A stretch of 64,000 bases of DNA from Cerioporus squamosus (taxonomy: Eukaryota; Basidiomycota; Agaricomycetes; Polyporales; Polyporaceae): assembly GCA_022592435.1 (NCBI GenBank), contig JABYQS010000123.1, forward strand, positions 48,795-112,794, written 5' to 3'. Of this stretch, positions 45,401 to 55,526 are shown one piece after another. Each line of letters opens with the position of its first letter. Within the stretch, counting starts at the first letter, position 1. The notes under the pieces are model-generated. The model ran no database searches, had not been told where the DNA came from, and saw nothing but the letters and a program-made list of their open reading frames with translations. A program made the position numbers and the translations under genes.

Positions 45401-45589
45401 TAGTCCGGGACGGCTCCGAGGTCTACGACGAGTTCCGTGAGCCGAGCTGTCCGCGCCTCTCATGCTGCCAGTGGGCATATCTGTAGTGAGTAAATGGTAC
45501 GCTGGCCTGCGATGCAGTGGCTGATCCTCGATGCTGTAACGTATTTCCTCTGCAGAATCCTGATACTACGCCTTAGACCTTACACGCAA
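42469..45589. other. Unique 3.1 kb between SOD C and inverted F-box/WD40-4, no gene supported
   Basis: No counterpart behind SOD A or B. It contains degenerate internal repeats: the motif GTAGAACGCTCGCTGCAAGT and relatives at about 43465, 44060 and 44255; GTGCTGAGGAGTGCGGCCC near 43300 and 43930; and a segment with TGGCGAGT...CGGTCGCGTCA near 43220 and 45030. The many Arg/Ser-rich open frames look like GC-driven shadows. Confidence 0.55.
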
Positions 45590-46168
45590 GACGCATTCGG
45601 ATGATGTCTGACCTGGTTCTTCGCGGTACGGCCCCCTCTCGACCGTCGCGACCATCGCAGGTCTTCTCAGATAACACACGGAGATGGACCGGGGGAAGGT
45701 TCCGGGGTGCGTGCATGTCCACTTCAATTCGCACGTTCAGAAGCAGCGACTGAACTCCACCCATTGTCCAGCCGTTGCACACTGCCGTTGCCACAGAAGT
45801 GTCATGGACATCCGCGAAGTGTACAGCCTGTGTCCGAGCAGCTGTCCTTGAGTTGCGCACTCGCTCCGGGCTAGGCGTCATACCCGGCAATGGCCGATCT
45901 GCAGCTTCCACTTGTACTCGTTGGCGTCCATGCAGTGAGTCCGCTCCGATTCGGGACCGGTCAAGCAACTGAGCCAATCGTGCTCGTAGGATAAGCTCAG
46001 ATGAACCAACGTGCCCGGCGACATGGAAGGGAACAGGCAGAGCTGCTGATGCGTGGACAGATAAACGCGCCTTGGGCATGCGGAAACCGTGTAGGACAGG
46101 CACAGCAGGCCCCAGTGTCAATGTCGTCGCGCCCCATCATAGTGCGTTCGCTCTATCCTCCTCCCACC
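45590..46168. repeat. Shared 5' flank of the F-box/WD40 genes, inverted copy (unit 4)
   Basis: Reverse complement of the flank found at 22668-23260 and its relatives. The similarity ends near 45590, marking the edge of the inverted segment. Confidence 0.75.
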
Positions 46169-48071
46169 ATGTCGACCGTCACAGAGTTGCCGAACGTCCC
46201 CCTCGAAGTCGCGGAGAATATCATCGACCAACTCAGCGAGGATGTTCGCTCGCTCCGCAGCTGCTCCTTGACCTGCCGCGGATGGCTTCCTCGCGCTCGC
46301 TATCATCTCGTGGCATCCATATGTGTACGGTCGAGAGAAGACCTCTACTCCATCTGCGACTACTTCCGCTTCCACCCTTGTATGGCTACTTTTGTTCAAA
46401 ACCTCTCCATCTCGCCCATAGGAGGTGAAGAGGCCCATTCGCTCCTGGAGACTATCCCGGTCGCCTTGCTATCGCGGCTTCCAAAGTTGCGAAGCTATGG
46501 TATTCTGGGTGCATACGCGCTCACGGTCCGGGCCATCTCTTTCCATGCCACCACACTCATCCATATCAAAACATGCCTACACGTCGAGGAGCTAACACTA
46601 CAATTGCTGCGTTTCCGCACGACTGCAGAGCTCGCGCGGCTCTTGATCGCCTTGCCGCGACTGCGACGTCTCGACTGCTCGCAGCTGCACTTCAAGGACA
46701 AATACAACGACGAAAACACCGGCGGAGCTGTCACTGGCATAACACGTTTCCGCGACAAGTGCAAATGTTTGTCTGATGTGTCGGTGCGTCGCGGCTGTGA
46801 TGTCTGGCAGGCAGGTGTGGTTTACGACTGACCGTTTCGATTAGATAGAATCCTCAAACGTCCGTGCCCGCCACCTCATCACCCAGATGTCTACTTCGGC
46901 GTTGCAGTTCCTGCGGTACGACTTGGACGGCGACATGGTTTATTCAGGTCTGCCTTCACAGACACTATCGCGAGTTTTGGGCCATCGCTGACCGTTGGTG
47001 GGCTTACATAGACGGGGACCTCGCTCTTGACTTGTCCGAGTTCAAGCGCCTGCGATCCCTAGAGGTTGACATCAACGAATTCCACTCTTGCCTGACCGCA
47101 GAGGTATTCAGCAGCATCATTCACACGCTCAACTCGTCACCACCAAGCACACTCCATGACTTGACGATGACCTTCACGACTGGACGTCTCGCGCTGGTAT
47201 GGAAGGACCCCAGTGCAGTGCAGAAGTGTCAGCTACTGGAGGATACTCTCATTGGGCTTGGGACACCGCGCGTAGTCGTCAAGATACCACAGGCCAAGCG
47301 AAACAGACTCGCAATCTGGTCCGAGTGGATATGCAGCTGCTTTCCGCGTCTCCACGAGCGCAAGTTGTTGCAAGTACAGTGCTCATCTGGTGTGTATGAT
47401 ACTTATGTACTTATCTGAACCATTCCCTTCTATGGCTTACCTGTTCACCAGAGTCTGACGATGGACAGGGACACCTCGGTCATGACGCGCATGTTATAGC
47501 CGCAGCCGCCTCACCAGACGGCCGATGCATTGCGACCAGCGCAGAAGATAATACCATCATCATATGGAGCGGGATGTCATTCTCACAGACGGTTCTCGTC
47601 GAGATACAGGGCCCAGAACTCATATATAACCCTCTGGCCTCGTATACCCCCGAGTACGGACACATCAGAGCTCTCGCCTTCTCAGATACCGGCGAGTTCT
47701 TGGCCGCCGCCAACGATTCCGATCTTCTCATCTATCGCGTCGCTGACGGCTCCCTGGTCACCTCCATTGGAGTTGGCGGGCGCGCGCTCTCCTGCGCATG
47801 GCGGGGCGACGGTCTCGACCATGTCATTCTCTCCGTATTGGGATACACGGCGAATGACCCGACCTCCCACTCGCTTGTCAGGATGTGGGTTCAGCTACCG
47901 GGGGACCCCGTCCACTCTGCCAGTCGCCCCGCTGCCTTTTCACCTCCCGCACAAGTTGTCCTGAACGACTCCGAGTCTGTCGGTTTCCCCCAGCTATCGC
48001 CCAGCGGCAGAACCGTCGCTGGCACGAGCCGCTCCGACCAGGTGTGCCACATCTGGCGCATGGTCGACCGG
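46169..48071 (+). pseudogene. F-box/WD40 protein gene, copy 4 (inverted), 5' part up to a transposon
   Basis: ATG 46169 (MSTVTELPNVPLEVAENIID). Exons roughly 46169-46816, 46846-46948, 47010-47390 and 47450-48071. F-box, leucine-rich middle (LLRFRTTAELARLLIALPRL), QMSTSALQFLRYDLDGDMVY, QKCQLLEDTLIGLGTPRVVV, then WD40 blades (GHDAHVIAAAASPDGRCIAT, ALAFSDTGEFLAAANDSDLL). The frame is open up to MVDR at 48071, where the Plavaka element starts; coding homology resumes at 55270. It is the only plus-strand copy. The divided gene cannot give a normal product unless the element is excised, and its true C-terminus is gone as well. Confidence 0.85.
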
Positions 48072-48090
48072 CATCAGGGAAAACTCCCCG
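48072..48090 (+). repeat. Plavaka element left terminal inverted repeat
   Basis: CATCAGGGAAAACTCCCCG, one mismatch to the right end. Followed by AT-rich subterminal repeats. Confidence 0.9.
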
Positions 48091-48240
48091 TGCTAATGCG
48101 CTCTAATACTCCATAATTATGTATAATTAGGATGATTAGTGAATTATTCTAATTATGGAGGTCCCCATATAATGAGAGCCGTTAGTGGTCCTTAGTCAAT
48201 AATTAGAGACATGAATTAGCGGTCATTAGTTACTCATAAT

Positions 48241-48649
48241 GTATGGCCGCGGAACGAGAGATGGGGTCGATGCGCAGAATCACACGAGCATATTGCAAGA
48301 ACACAGATACAATTCTTGACTGCTATAAGACGACAGGGATACAGTACTACGGGGAGCGACAGGGCATGCAGACAGCTTAATACACTACCACACTACACAA
48401 GGCGACACCGCCGAAACAACCCCACAAGAAACGAGCGTGATCAGTTGGCTGTCAAACATGGTCAGGCTAGAGGGCTCTAAAGAACGCGAGCAAACGCACA
48501 TGTAGAAAGAGCGACAGGCGGTCGGAGTAAGGATTGACGTAAAGTTGGGTGTACGGAGGGCTAGATGTCATTGTGTACTAGTTAGCAGACTAATAGTGAG
48601 TAACAAGGGACAGCGAGCGACATACCTGACGAGATGGATAGCGCGATGT
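48241..48649. other. Left subterminal DNA of the Plavaka element, no gene seen
   Basis: About 400 bases downstream of the DUF6532 stop codon, presumably its 3' untranslated region and transposon terminal sequence. No open frame worth calling. Confidence 0.5.
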
Positions 48650-51332
48650 TCAGTCGTCGACGTCCATGTTCGCGAAATCAACGTGGTCGAGTGCCTCGTT
48701 GGCGGCGGCAGCGGCAGCGTCGTCGTTCGTGGGAGCGGCACCACTGCAAAAAGAAGAATGATTAGATGCTTCGAGTCAGGCTGGGAAGGGTGGGATAGCA
48801 GACGCACCTGGCCTCCCGGTACAGGCGATGCATCATCTTGTGGAACGCGCGGATGTTCTTGGCCTTGATGCCGTTGAGGATCAACTTGTGCTCGTTGTAG
48901 ACATCTAGGAACGCGTCGGCGGAGAAAGATACGTGCGCGTGCGTGCCGGAGCGCCACTCGGACAGGGCTGCATGAATCTGCGAAAGTGGGATCAGAAACT
49001 GCAGGAGGGCGAGGTGTCGATGACGTACGGCAGTTCCCACGAAGGCGAGCATAGGGATGGGGATCTCCTTTTCGTCGGGGCGCAAGTCCAAGGATGACAC
49101 GAAGCGATGTGCGTTCTTGGACGCCAGGGAGGTCGGGCCATTGAAGAAGCAGGAGTGGAGGATCGCAGGGTAAATTTCGTTGCCATATGGCTTGTGCCAT
49201 GTGACATCGAGCTTGGCTTTGGCGGCCTTGGTAAAGCGATCAGCACGTAGGTAAGAGTGCGACAGAAGAGCGACTTACATCCCAAGTGTACACGTAACTG
49301 TACGAGAGGAAATCGAAGAGAGCCGTGACGAGCTGACCGCAGCCCGGTCTGAGTTGATAAAACGCGGCGGCATGACTGTCCGCGGCCTTCTTGACGGAGC
49401 CGCGGTAGGTACTCATCCTCTGGCGCACCTGTGAGTGTCGAGGTGAATGTCAGCAATCACAATACACGGGATATTGAGACGCACAATGGTCGCCACGGGT
49501 GTGCTGATTTGCTTGTTGGTGCGCAACGCTTCGACGAGGCCCGTGTATCCGGACTCGCCTGCAACCTCGATGAGTGTCCGGTGTATGTCTTGAGCGAGGG
49601 TGATGGTGTCCGGGAAGGCGTTGTCGAAGGCAAGCTTGGCCTCGAGGCGTGGCAACGTGTCGCGGACCGTCTGGCGAATGTGGATATGCTGAGCGGTGAG
49701 GTTGACGACACCGGCACCATCGGGCTGGATGATCTTGTACGCAGAGGGAGGCTGCACATCAGGCCCTTCGCCATGCGATGCGGCTGGCTCAGGATCATCA
49801 GGGGACTCGGGCTCGTCGTCTGATGCAGAGGGAGAGGCGTCGTCGTTGTTGGACGGATCTTGCCATGCTGACATTACCATAGTCTTCTTCGAGGTAGACG
49901 GCGCGCCATCGTTTTGAGCAGTCGGCTTCCAGACGGGTTGCTGCCAGGATTGGTGTATGAGGAGGAGTTCTGCGTGGACGAGCATATGGCGACGTACCTC
50001 GGATGGGGTGGTGGCAGGTGGCAAGAGCGGAGGCAACGCCTATCGCGGACGTGGGAGTCAGATGCGGGAAGGTCACGAGGTAAGGTCCGAGCGCGAGAAA
50101 GTGAGAAGTTGAACGAACCTTACTCGCCTTCTCATGGGCGACTCGCTTTCTTATCGTCGCCAACCACTCCTTTTCCTCCTCCTCGTCGGATTCGAACTCC
50201 TCTTCCTCCTCGTCTTCGTCTGCGCTGGCTTCCTCGGGCTTGAAATCGTCGTCCGAGCTAGGTGAGCTTTCCTCGATAACCATGTCGCGGAATTTCTCCC
50301 CCTTGGCACTGCGGCGCACGCCAATGTCGGCGTAGGTCACAGGAGCTTTGCGCTTCGTCGCTGCCCGGCGTTGCGTCCACACCGGCTTCTACCCGTGTGA
50401 TTCAGTCTCACATTAGACCTTTATTGACATGGTGTCTCGTACCTCAGCAGCAAATTGTGCCTCAAGGGCCTCGGCATCAGAAGCAAGGCCCTCGGAGCCC
50501 TCCGAAGGGGCGTCTTCGGCTTCTTCGTTGCCCTCGCCTTCAGATTTCTCGTCGTCCCTCCCCTCTTCCAATTCAGCTTCCTCGTCGGAGGTGAATTCAA
50601 CGTCAGCCAAGGTATGTGCGCCCTTGGTTTCCGATATTGTTCCTGATATATCACACCATATCGGTCAGATCCATCTTGACCAATAGTCCAGTATAACACA
50701 CGCACCTGTTTTGTTGCGAACCCTGCGGGTGGCTGCTACAGCAAGAGCAACCTCTTCGTCATCGCTCGACACGAACTCTATGGCACGAGCGGCGACAGGC
50801 CGGTACTTGTCTGTGCGCCATGAGAATCAGTTTGGGCGCGTAAGAACATGTACATACATTTTTTGGGTTGCATCTCAGGCTGGACGCTCTCATTCTGGTC
50901 GCTCGCTATGTCAAGCCAGTGTAAGTGATCTGTGCCGTTCTGAGTGTCATGGGATGTTTGCTCACCTGGCTGTCCCACAGTCTCCTTGGCCTTCTTTGTG
51001 GGCACCGCCGACTCGGATGTTTGCAGCGCCGGCGAACCAGGGCGTTTGCGCAGGGCTGAACCAGGCGTTTAGTAGGCACGAGGCTGAACGGCTAGTGCAG
51101 GTGAGTGCTTGCCTTTTTTGGCCCCTGTCGAAGTTGTCTGACGCTCTTGGACAGCATCGACGTTCGTTGCCTTGCTGCTGATGTTGGCTGCTGCCGCCGC
51201 AGCTGCGGCACGAGTTTTGCGGGGGCCGGTCGATGGGGGGGAGCTCGGAGTCGGGGCCTTGGCGACCGCCGGAGCGGTTGGGGTTTGAGCGTGAGTGCCC
51301 TTTTTGTTGATGGGACGGGGTTTCGGGGCCAT
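48650..51332 (-). CDS. DUF6532-domain protein carried by the Plavaka element
   Basis: ATG 51332 (MAPKPRPINKKGTHAQTPTA), stop at 48650-48652 (ANMDVDD end). Many exons. The N-terminal half is disordered: Ala/Pro/Lys-rich, then acidic stretches (DEDEEEEEFESDEEEEKEW) and a basic region (KPVWTQRRAATKRKAPVTYA). The C-terminal half, from about 49760, is the folded part: VRQRMSTYRGSVKKAADSHA, LVTALFDFLSYSYVYTWD, WHKPYGNEIYPAILHSCFFN, IPIPMLAFVGTA, HAALSEWRSGTHAHVSFSAD and VYNEHKLILNGIKAKNIRAF. This pattern matches DUF6532 (PF20149), a basidiomycete domain of unknown function. The first intron looks like a GC-AG one (donor GCAAGC after TGAKK). Its place inside the inverted repeats, head to head with the transposase, suggests a role in, or a ride with, the element. 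Confidence 0.78.
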
Positions 51333-51726
51333 GTCGGGATGTGTATGCTGATGGTGCCTTTTACAGAGGAAGAGATGGAACCGAAGATGGCTTCGCGTGA
51401 GAAGCTGATGGACGAGCTAGGCTGTGCGCGGACTTGGGCAGGTGCGTGGACCTTGTCACGGTACTTAGCCACAATGAGTTCGCTGACGTCGGAGTCGGAA
51501 TTATGCCATGGAACTGTACAGTTCTACGATGCCAATAATGTGTGGGTGATGATTGGGCAATCAAGATGTATGACCGGCCGAGCGAGCGCGCGGGTTCCGT
51601 TTAACCATGTGTCCAGACGCTCGGGGCGTGCGGCCGAGGCAAGCAGCCATCCTTCGGCCAGTTGCACTTCACCGTCACCTCTGCTTCCTCCCACATCTTT
51701 GGCAACTCCTTCGACAAGTCCTCACC
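51333..51726. promoter_or_regulatory. Shared intergenic promoter region of the two Plavaka-element genes
   Basis: About 400 bases between divergent start codons. No clear TATA box was identified. A palindromic AACTGTACAGTTC stretch lies at about 51510-51522. Confidence 0.4.
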
Positions 51727-54700
51727 ATGCGTCAGGTCTGCCCCGCTTGCCACAAAGAGTACACGCCCTCCGGCTTTACCCATCACATCACCCAGACGCG
51801 GAAGCCCGCGTGCGCCGCCCTGAAGGCGCTGTACTTTCCTCCTCCATCGCACGACGACACGCCAACTTATGCGCAAGCCTCTGCGGCTGAGCCCCATCCG
51901 CTGCCGGACCTTGGTGATGTCGACATGGACGTGGACCCGGTTCCCTTTGTGGGTGACTTCTTCGGCACTTACGATCCATCGTTCTTTGACGACACGGATC
52001 TCCAGGAGCTCCCGGATGGACCTGAGCCGTCTGAGTCTGACGACTCCGACTCGGACGATGGTGACACTGGGGGCTCTTGGGAGCCACCCGCGAAACCGGC
52101 GCCGCCCGCGAGCAGCTCCGCTGGCTCGCCCCTTCACCTTGACGATCCTTCGCGCGGCCCTCCCCTCCCTTCCCCCGCAGTCCGAGAGGCAATCGAGCAG
52201 ACCGCAAAGCGCAAGACGTTTGTGCAACCGTTTCCAAGCTCCCGCGCGGGTCGCGCAATGAAGCTGGGGACTTTCGACGAAGCTGCAGGATCCTCTTCTA
52301 CGTACCAGGCCTATCGCTCTGCCGTGGACGCAGCCAAGACTGGGAACCCGTACGCTCCGTTTGCATCGCGCATAGACTGGCAGGTCGCCCGATGGGCCAA
52401 GCTGCGTGGCTCCGGGTCAACGGCATTCACAGAGTTGCTCGATATAGAGGAGGTAAGTCCGCTCGAGGGCAATCTGTATGTGAGACATGACAATTAACTG
52501 TTTGAACGTCCAGGTCGCCGAACGCCTGGCGCTTTCATACAAGAACTCGCGCGAACTCAATGACATCATTGACCAGAAGCTCCCGAATGCCCGTCCCCGT
52601 TTCCAGCGTGAAGAAATAGTCGTTGGCGATCAGGCCTTCGAAGTGTACTTCCGCGACATCCTGGAGTGCATCGAGGCCTTGTTCGGAGACCCCGAGTTTG
52701 CGCCTATCCTCCTCCTTGTCCCCGAGCGCCACTACGCTGATGTGGACCACACTGTTCGCGTCTACTTCGACATGAACACAGGCAAGTGGTGGTGGGCCAC
52801 ACAGGTGAGCACCGCTTCTTCATGTTGCTGCTCCTGTCTGCTAAACTGAACTCAATGTTCCAGAAGGAGCTCGAGAAAACCAAGCCTGGGGCGACAGTCA
52901 TACCCATCATCATCTCTTCAGACAAGACACAGCTGACCGTGTTCGGCAACAAGACCGCGTATCCCGTATATATGACACTCGGTAATCTCCCGAAGGAGGT
53001 GCGCTGCAAACCCTCCCGTCAAGGGCAGATCCTCCTCGCGTACCTCCCCACCACCCGGCTCATGCACATCACCAACAAGGCCGCACGCCGGCGCATGCTG
53101 GCTAATCTATTCCATGCTTGTCTGTCCCGCGTTCTTGAACCGCTTGCCACAGTCGGGTTGGAAGGCATGCCCATCGCCAGCGGAGATGGTGTGGTGCGCC
53201 GCGGACATCCCATTCTCGCTGTATATGTCGGCGACTATCCTGAGCAGGTGCTTGTCACAGGGTGCAAGACGGGCGAGTGCCCGAAGTGCCCGGTCGCGCG
53301 TGACGAGGTCGGTGACACTTGTGACACCAACCGGCCTCTCCGCAACCTCGGGAAGGTCTTGGACGCGCTTGATTCCCTCGACGAAGGCCCTCGCACCTTC
53401 AAGCATGCTTGCGCGGAGGCAGGGATCAAGCCGTTGGCTGAACCATTCTGGAAACACCTCCCCTTCACGAACATCTACTACGCGATCACCCCCGATATAC
53501 TGCACCAGTTATACCAGGGTGTCGTGAAGCATCTGCTCGCGTGGCTCCAGGAGGCTTACGGCGAGGAGGAGATCGACGCTCGCTGCCGCCGCCTTCCCCC
53601 GAATCATCATCTCCGCCACTTCGGCAAAGGTCTCTCTAGTCTGTCGCGCGTCACCGGAAAGGAACATCAAGACATCTGTCGCATTCTTCTTGGCCTCATC
53701 ATCGGCCTTCCTCTGCCAGGTGGCGCGTCTCCAGCGCGCCTCGTCCGCGCTACCCGCGCCATACTCGACTTCCTCTACCTCGCACAATATACCACGCACA
53801 CCTCCCGCACCCTTCGCCTTCTCGATGAAGCACTTGAGGCATTCCACGCCAACAAAGATGTCTTCGTCGATCTCGGCATCCGGGCGCACTTCCACCTCCC
53901 GAAGCTGCATTCTTTGGATCACTATCGACGGTCAATCGAGTTCTTCGGGACCACGGATAACTACGATACTCAGTACTCGGAACGCCTCCACATCGACATG
54001 GCCAAGGACGCGTACCGTGCGACGAACAAGAAGGACGAGCTCAATCAGATGACGACATGGCTCGAACGCCGTGAGAAGATACTCCGGCACGAGAAGTTCG
54101 TCGACTGGCAACTCAAGCAGCGCAGTGCCCCTTCCCCGCCTCCTGCATCACGTAGTGTTCCCCCTAGTCCTGCCCCTGCCTTGCCTGTTCGTCCATCCGC
54201 GCGTCTGAATTCCTCTGTAGCCCACACGACTGGTCTCACTCCAAGACCGCGTACATCGCAACATGTCCGCAGCTGCCAGCGCGCCCCTGGAGGCCGTCCT
54301 CGGGATCCCATCAACAAGCCAAGGCGTCGGATCGAGATGACATGCAACCCATCTGTCAAGGCTGTCAAGCTCGAGGAGGTCACCGCGCGCTATGGCGCAA
54401 CCTACTTCCGAGATGCGCTCTCGCGCTTCGTCGCCCAGCGGAACCACCCCGAGTACACGCCCGCCCAGCTGGAACGCGCAGCTGCGAGCGTGTACATCCC
54501 CTTCTATAAGATCCCTGTATTCCACAAGGTGAAGTTCTGGCTTGAGGATCCCCACGATTTTGCGCTTCCTGGCTCGGAGTTGCGCGACGTGATTCATTGT
54601 CGGCCCTCGCGGAAGAGCAAGCATGGAAACGACATCCCGGGGCGCTTTGATACTGCGCTTGTGCGCGACCCGGCGCGCGATGCTGCGGATATTCATCGTG

Positions 54701-55111
54701 AGTCTAATCCGCTTTCTGCGTTCTCACACCAACTGACAACATGTACGCTCAGGCCGGTGTGTTGCGCAGGTCCGGCTGGTTTTCAAGATCCCTGACAAAT
54801 CCATGGCGGAGCTGTTCCCGCACATCCCACCTGTACAACGGCCGAACCATCTCGCTTACGTTGAGTGGTTCACGCCGTTCGAGCACGCCTCCGACAACCA
54901 TGGGCTATACAAGGTTAAACGATCTCTTCGCGGACGTGCACGGTTGGCGAGTATCATTACTATTGAGCAGTTAGAACGTAGTTGCCATCTGTTCCCAGAG
55001 TTTGGACCTGTCGCCCCTCGTGATTGGACTGCAGACAATGTACTTGACAAGTGCCCCGCTTTCTTTGTGAATACGTTCTCGGACCGCCATATGTACAAGC
55101 TCCTATACTAG
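51727..55111 (+). CDS. Plavaka transposase
   Basis: Would catalyse movement of the element. Starts at ATG 51727 with a C2H2-like finger (MRQVCPACHKEYTPSGFTHH ... KPAC), chosen because the finger is the expected N-terminus. Then come an acidic/proline-rich linker, DWQVARWAKLRGSGSTAFTE, and the Plavaka core: LLVPERHYADVDHTVRVYFD, TGKWWWATQ, PIIISSDKTQLTVFGNKTAY, TGCKTGECPKCPV, YYAITPDILHQLYQGVVKHL, LPPNHHLRHFGKGLSSLSRV, AILDFLYLAQYTTHT, and SIEFFGTTDNYDTQYSERLH followed by DMAKDAYRATN. The end is RPNHLAYVEWFTPFEHASDN. Introns near 52454-52513, 52805-52862 and 54698-54752. No stop interrupts the exons, so the copy may be functional. The fit to the Plavaka family (PF18759) is strong from several motifs in order. 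Confidence 0.92.
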
Positions 55112-55250
55112 TAGTGCATTCTAACGTTGAAGTTATTCGATCTTATGTGATCGAGAGCGAGTCTGAGCGCGACTTTATATGATTAGGAAGTGTGAGTATG
55201 ATTATTGAGATGCTACTTCGGCGACCTCCCTAAATTATATCTAATTATGG

Positions 55251-55269
55251 CGGGGAGTTTTTCCTGATG
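55251..55269 (-). repeat. Plavaka element right terminal inverted repeat
   Basis: Minus strand reads CATCAGGAAAAACTCCCCG. Followed by the GG target duplication. Confidence 0.9.
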
Positions 55270-55526
55270 GGGTCGCACCTACTCCTGAGTATGAAGTGCA
55301 CCACTTGACGTACAGGTGCACGGACCCGGACGTCGCGCCATCTTGCGCGAGCCTCGTCGGCGATGACCAATTTGTTGTGGGTTTCAGTGATGGTACCATC
55401 TGCTGGTGGGACATATCCGTGTTCCCGCTAGCCACGACAGACCCGCGCGGCGTCCTCACACTGCATCCCGGAGAGTCAGACTGGGAGTCCTCCAATGAAG
55501 TGAACAGGTTGTCCGTGCACCTGTAG
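55270..55526 (+). pseudogene. F-box/WD40 copy 4, continuation past the transposon, then truncated
   Basis: The frame resumes as VAPTPEYEVHHLTYRCTDPD, GFSDGTICWWDISVF and LTLHPGESDWESS, colinear with copies 1-3. Homology ends near 55518 (NRLSVHL-stop); the last two or three WD40 blades are missing and unrelated DNA follows. Copy 4 was therefore cut short by a second event besides the Plavaka insertion. Confidence 0.85.

Larger units (their letters stand above)
48072..55269. mobile_element. Plavaka-type (CACTA-like) DNA transposon, 7.2 kb, two divergent genes
   Basis: The left end CATCAGGGAAAACTCCCCG (48072-48090) pairs with the right end (55251-55269, reverse complement CATCAGGAAAAACTCCCCG) at 18 of 19 positions. 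Flanking GG at 48070-48071 and 55270-55271 is a 2-bp duplication: removing the element and one GG gives a site equal in length to copy 3 (MVDRIAPTPEYE there, MVDR-VAPTPEYE here). AT-rich subterminal DNA with TAATTATG-like repeats lies at 48105-48240 and 55180-55250. Inside are a DUF6532 gene (48650-51332, minus) and the Plavaka transposase (51727-55111, plus) with about 400 bases between their starts. CACTA relatives make 2-3-bp duplications, which fits. Confidence 0.9.
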
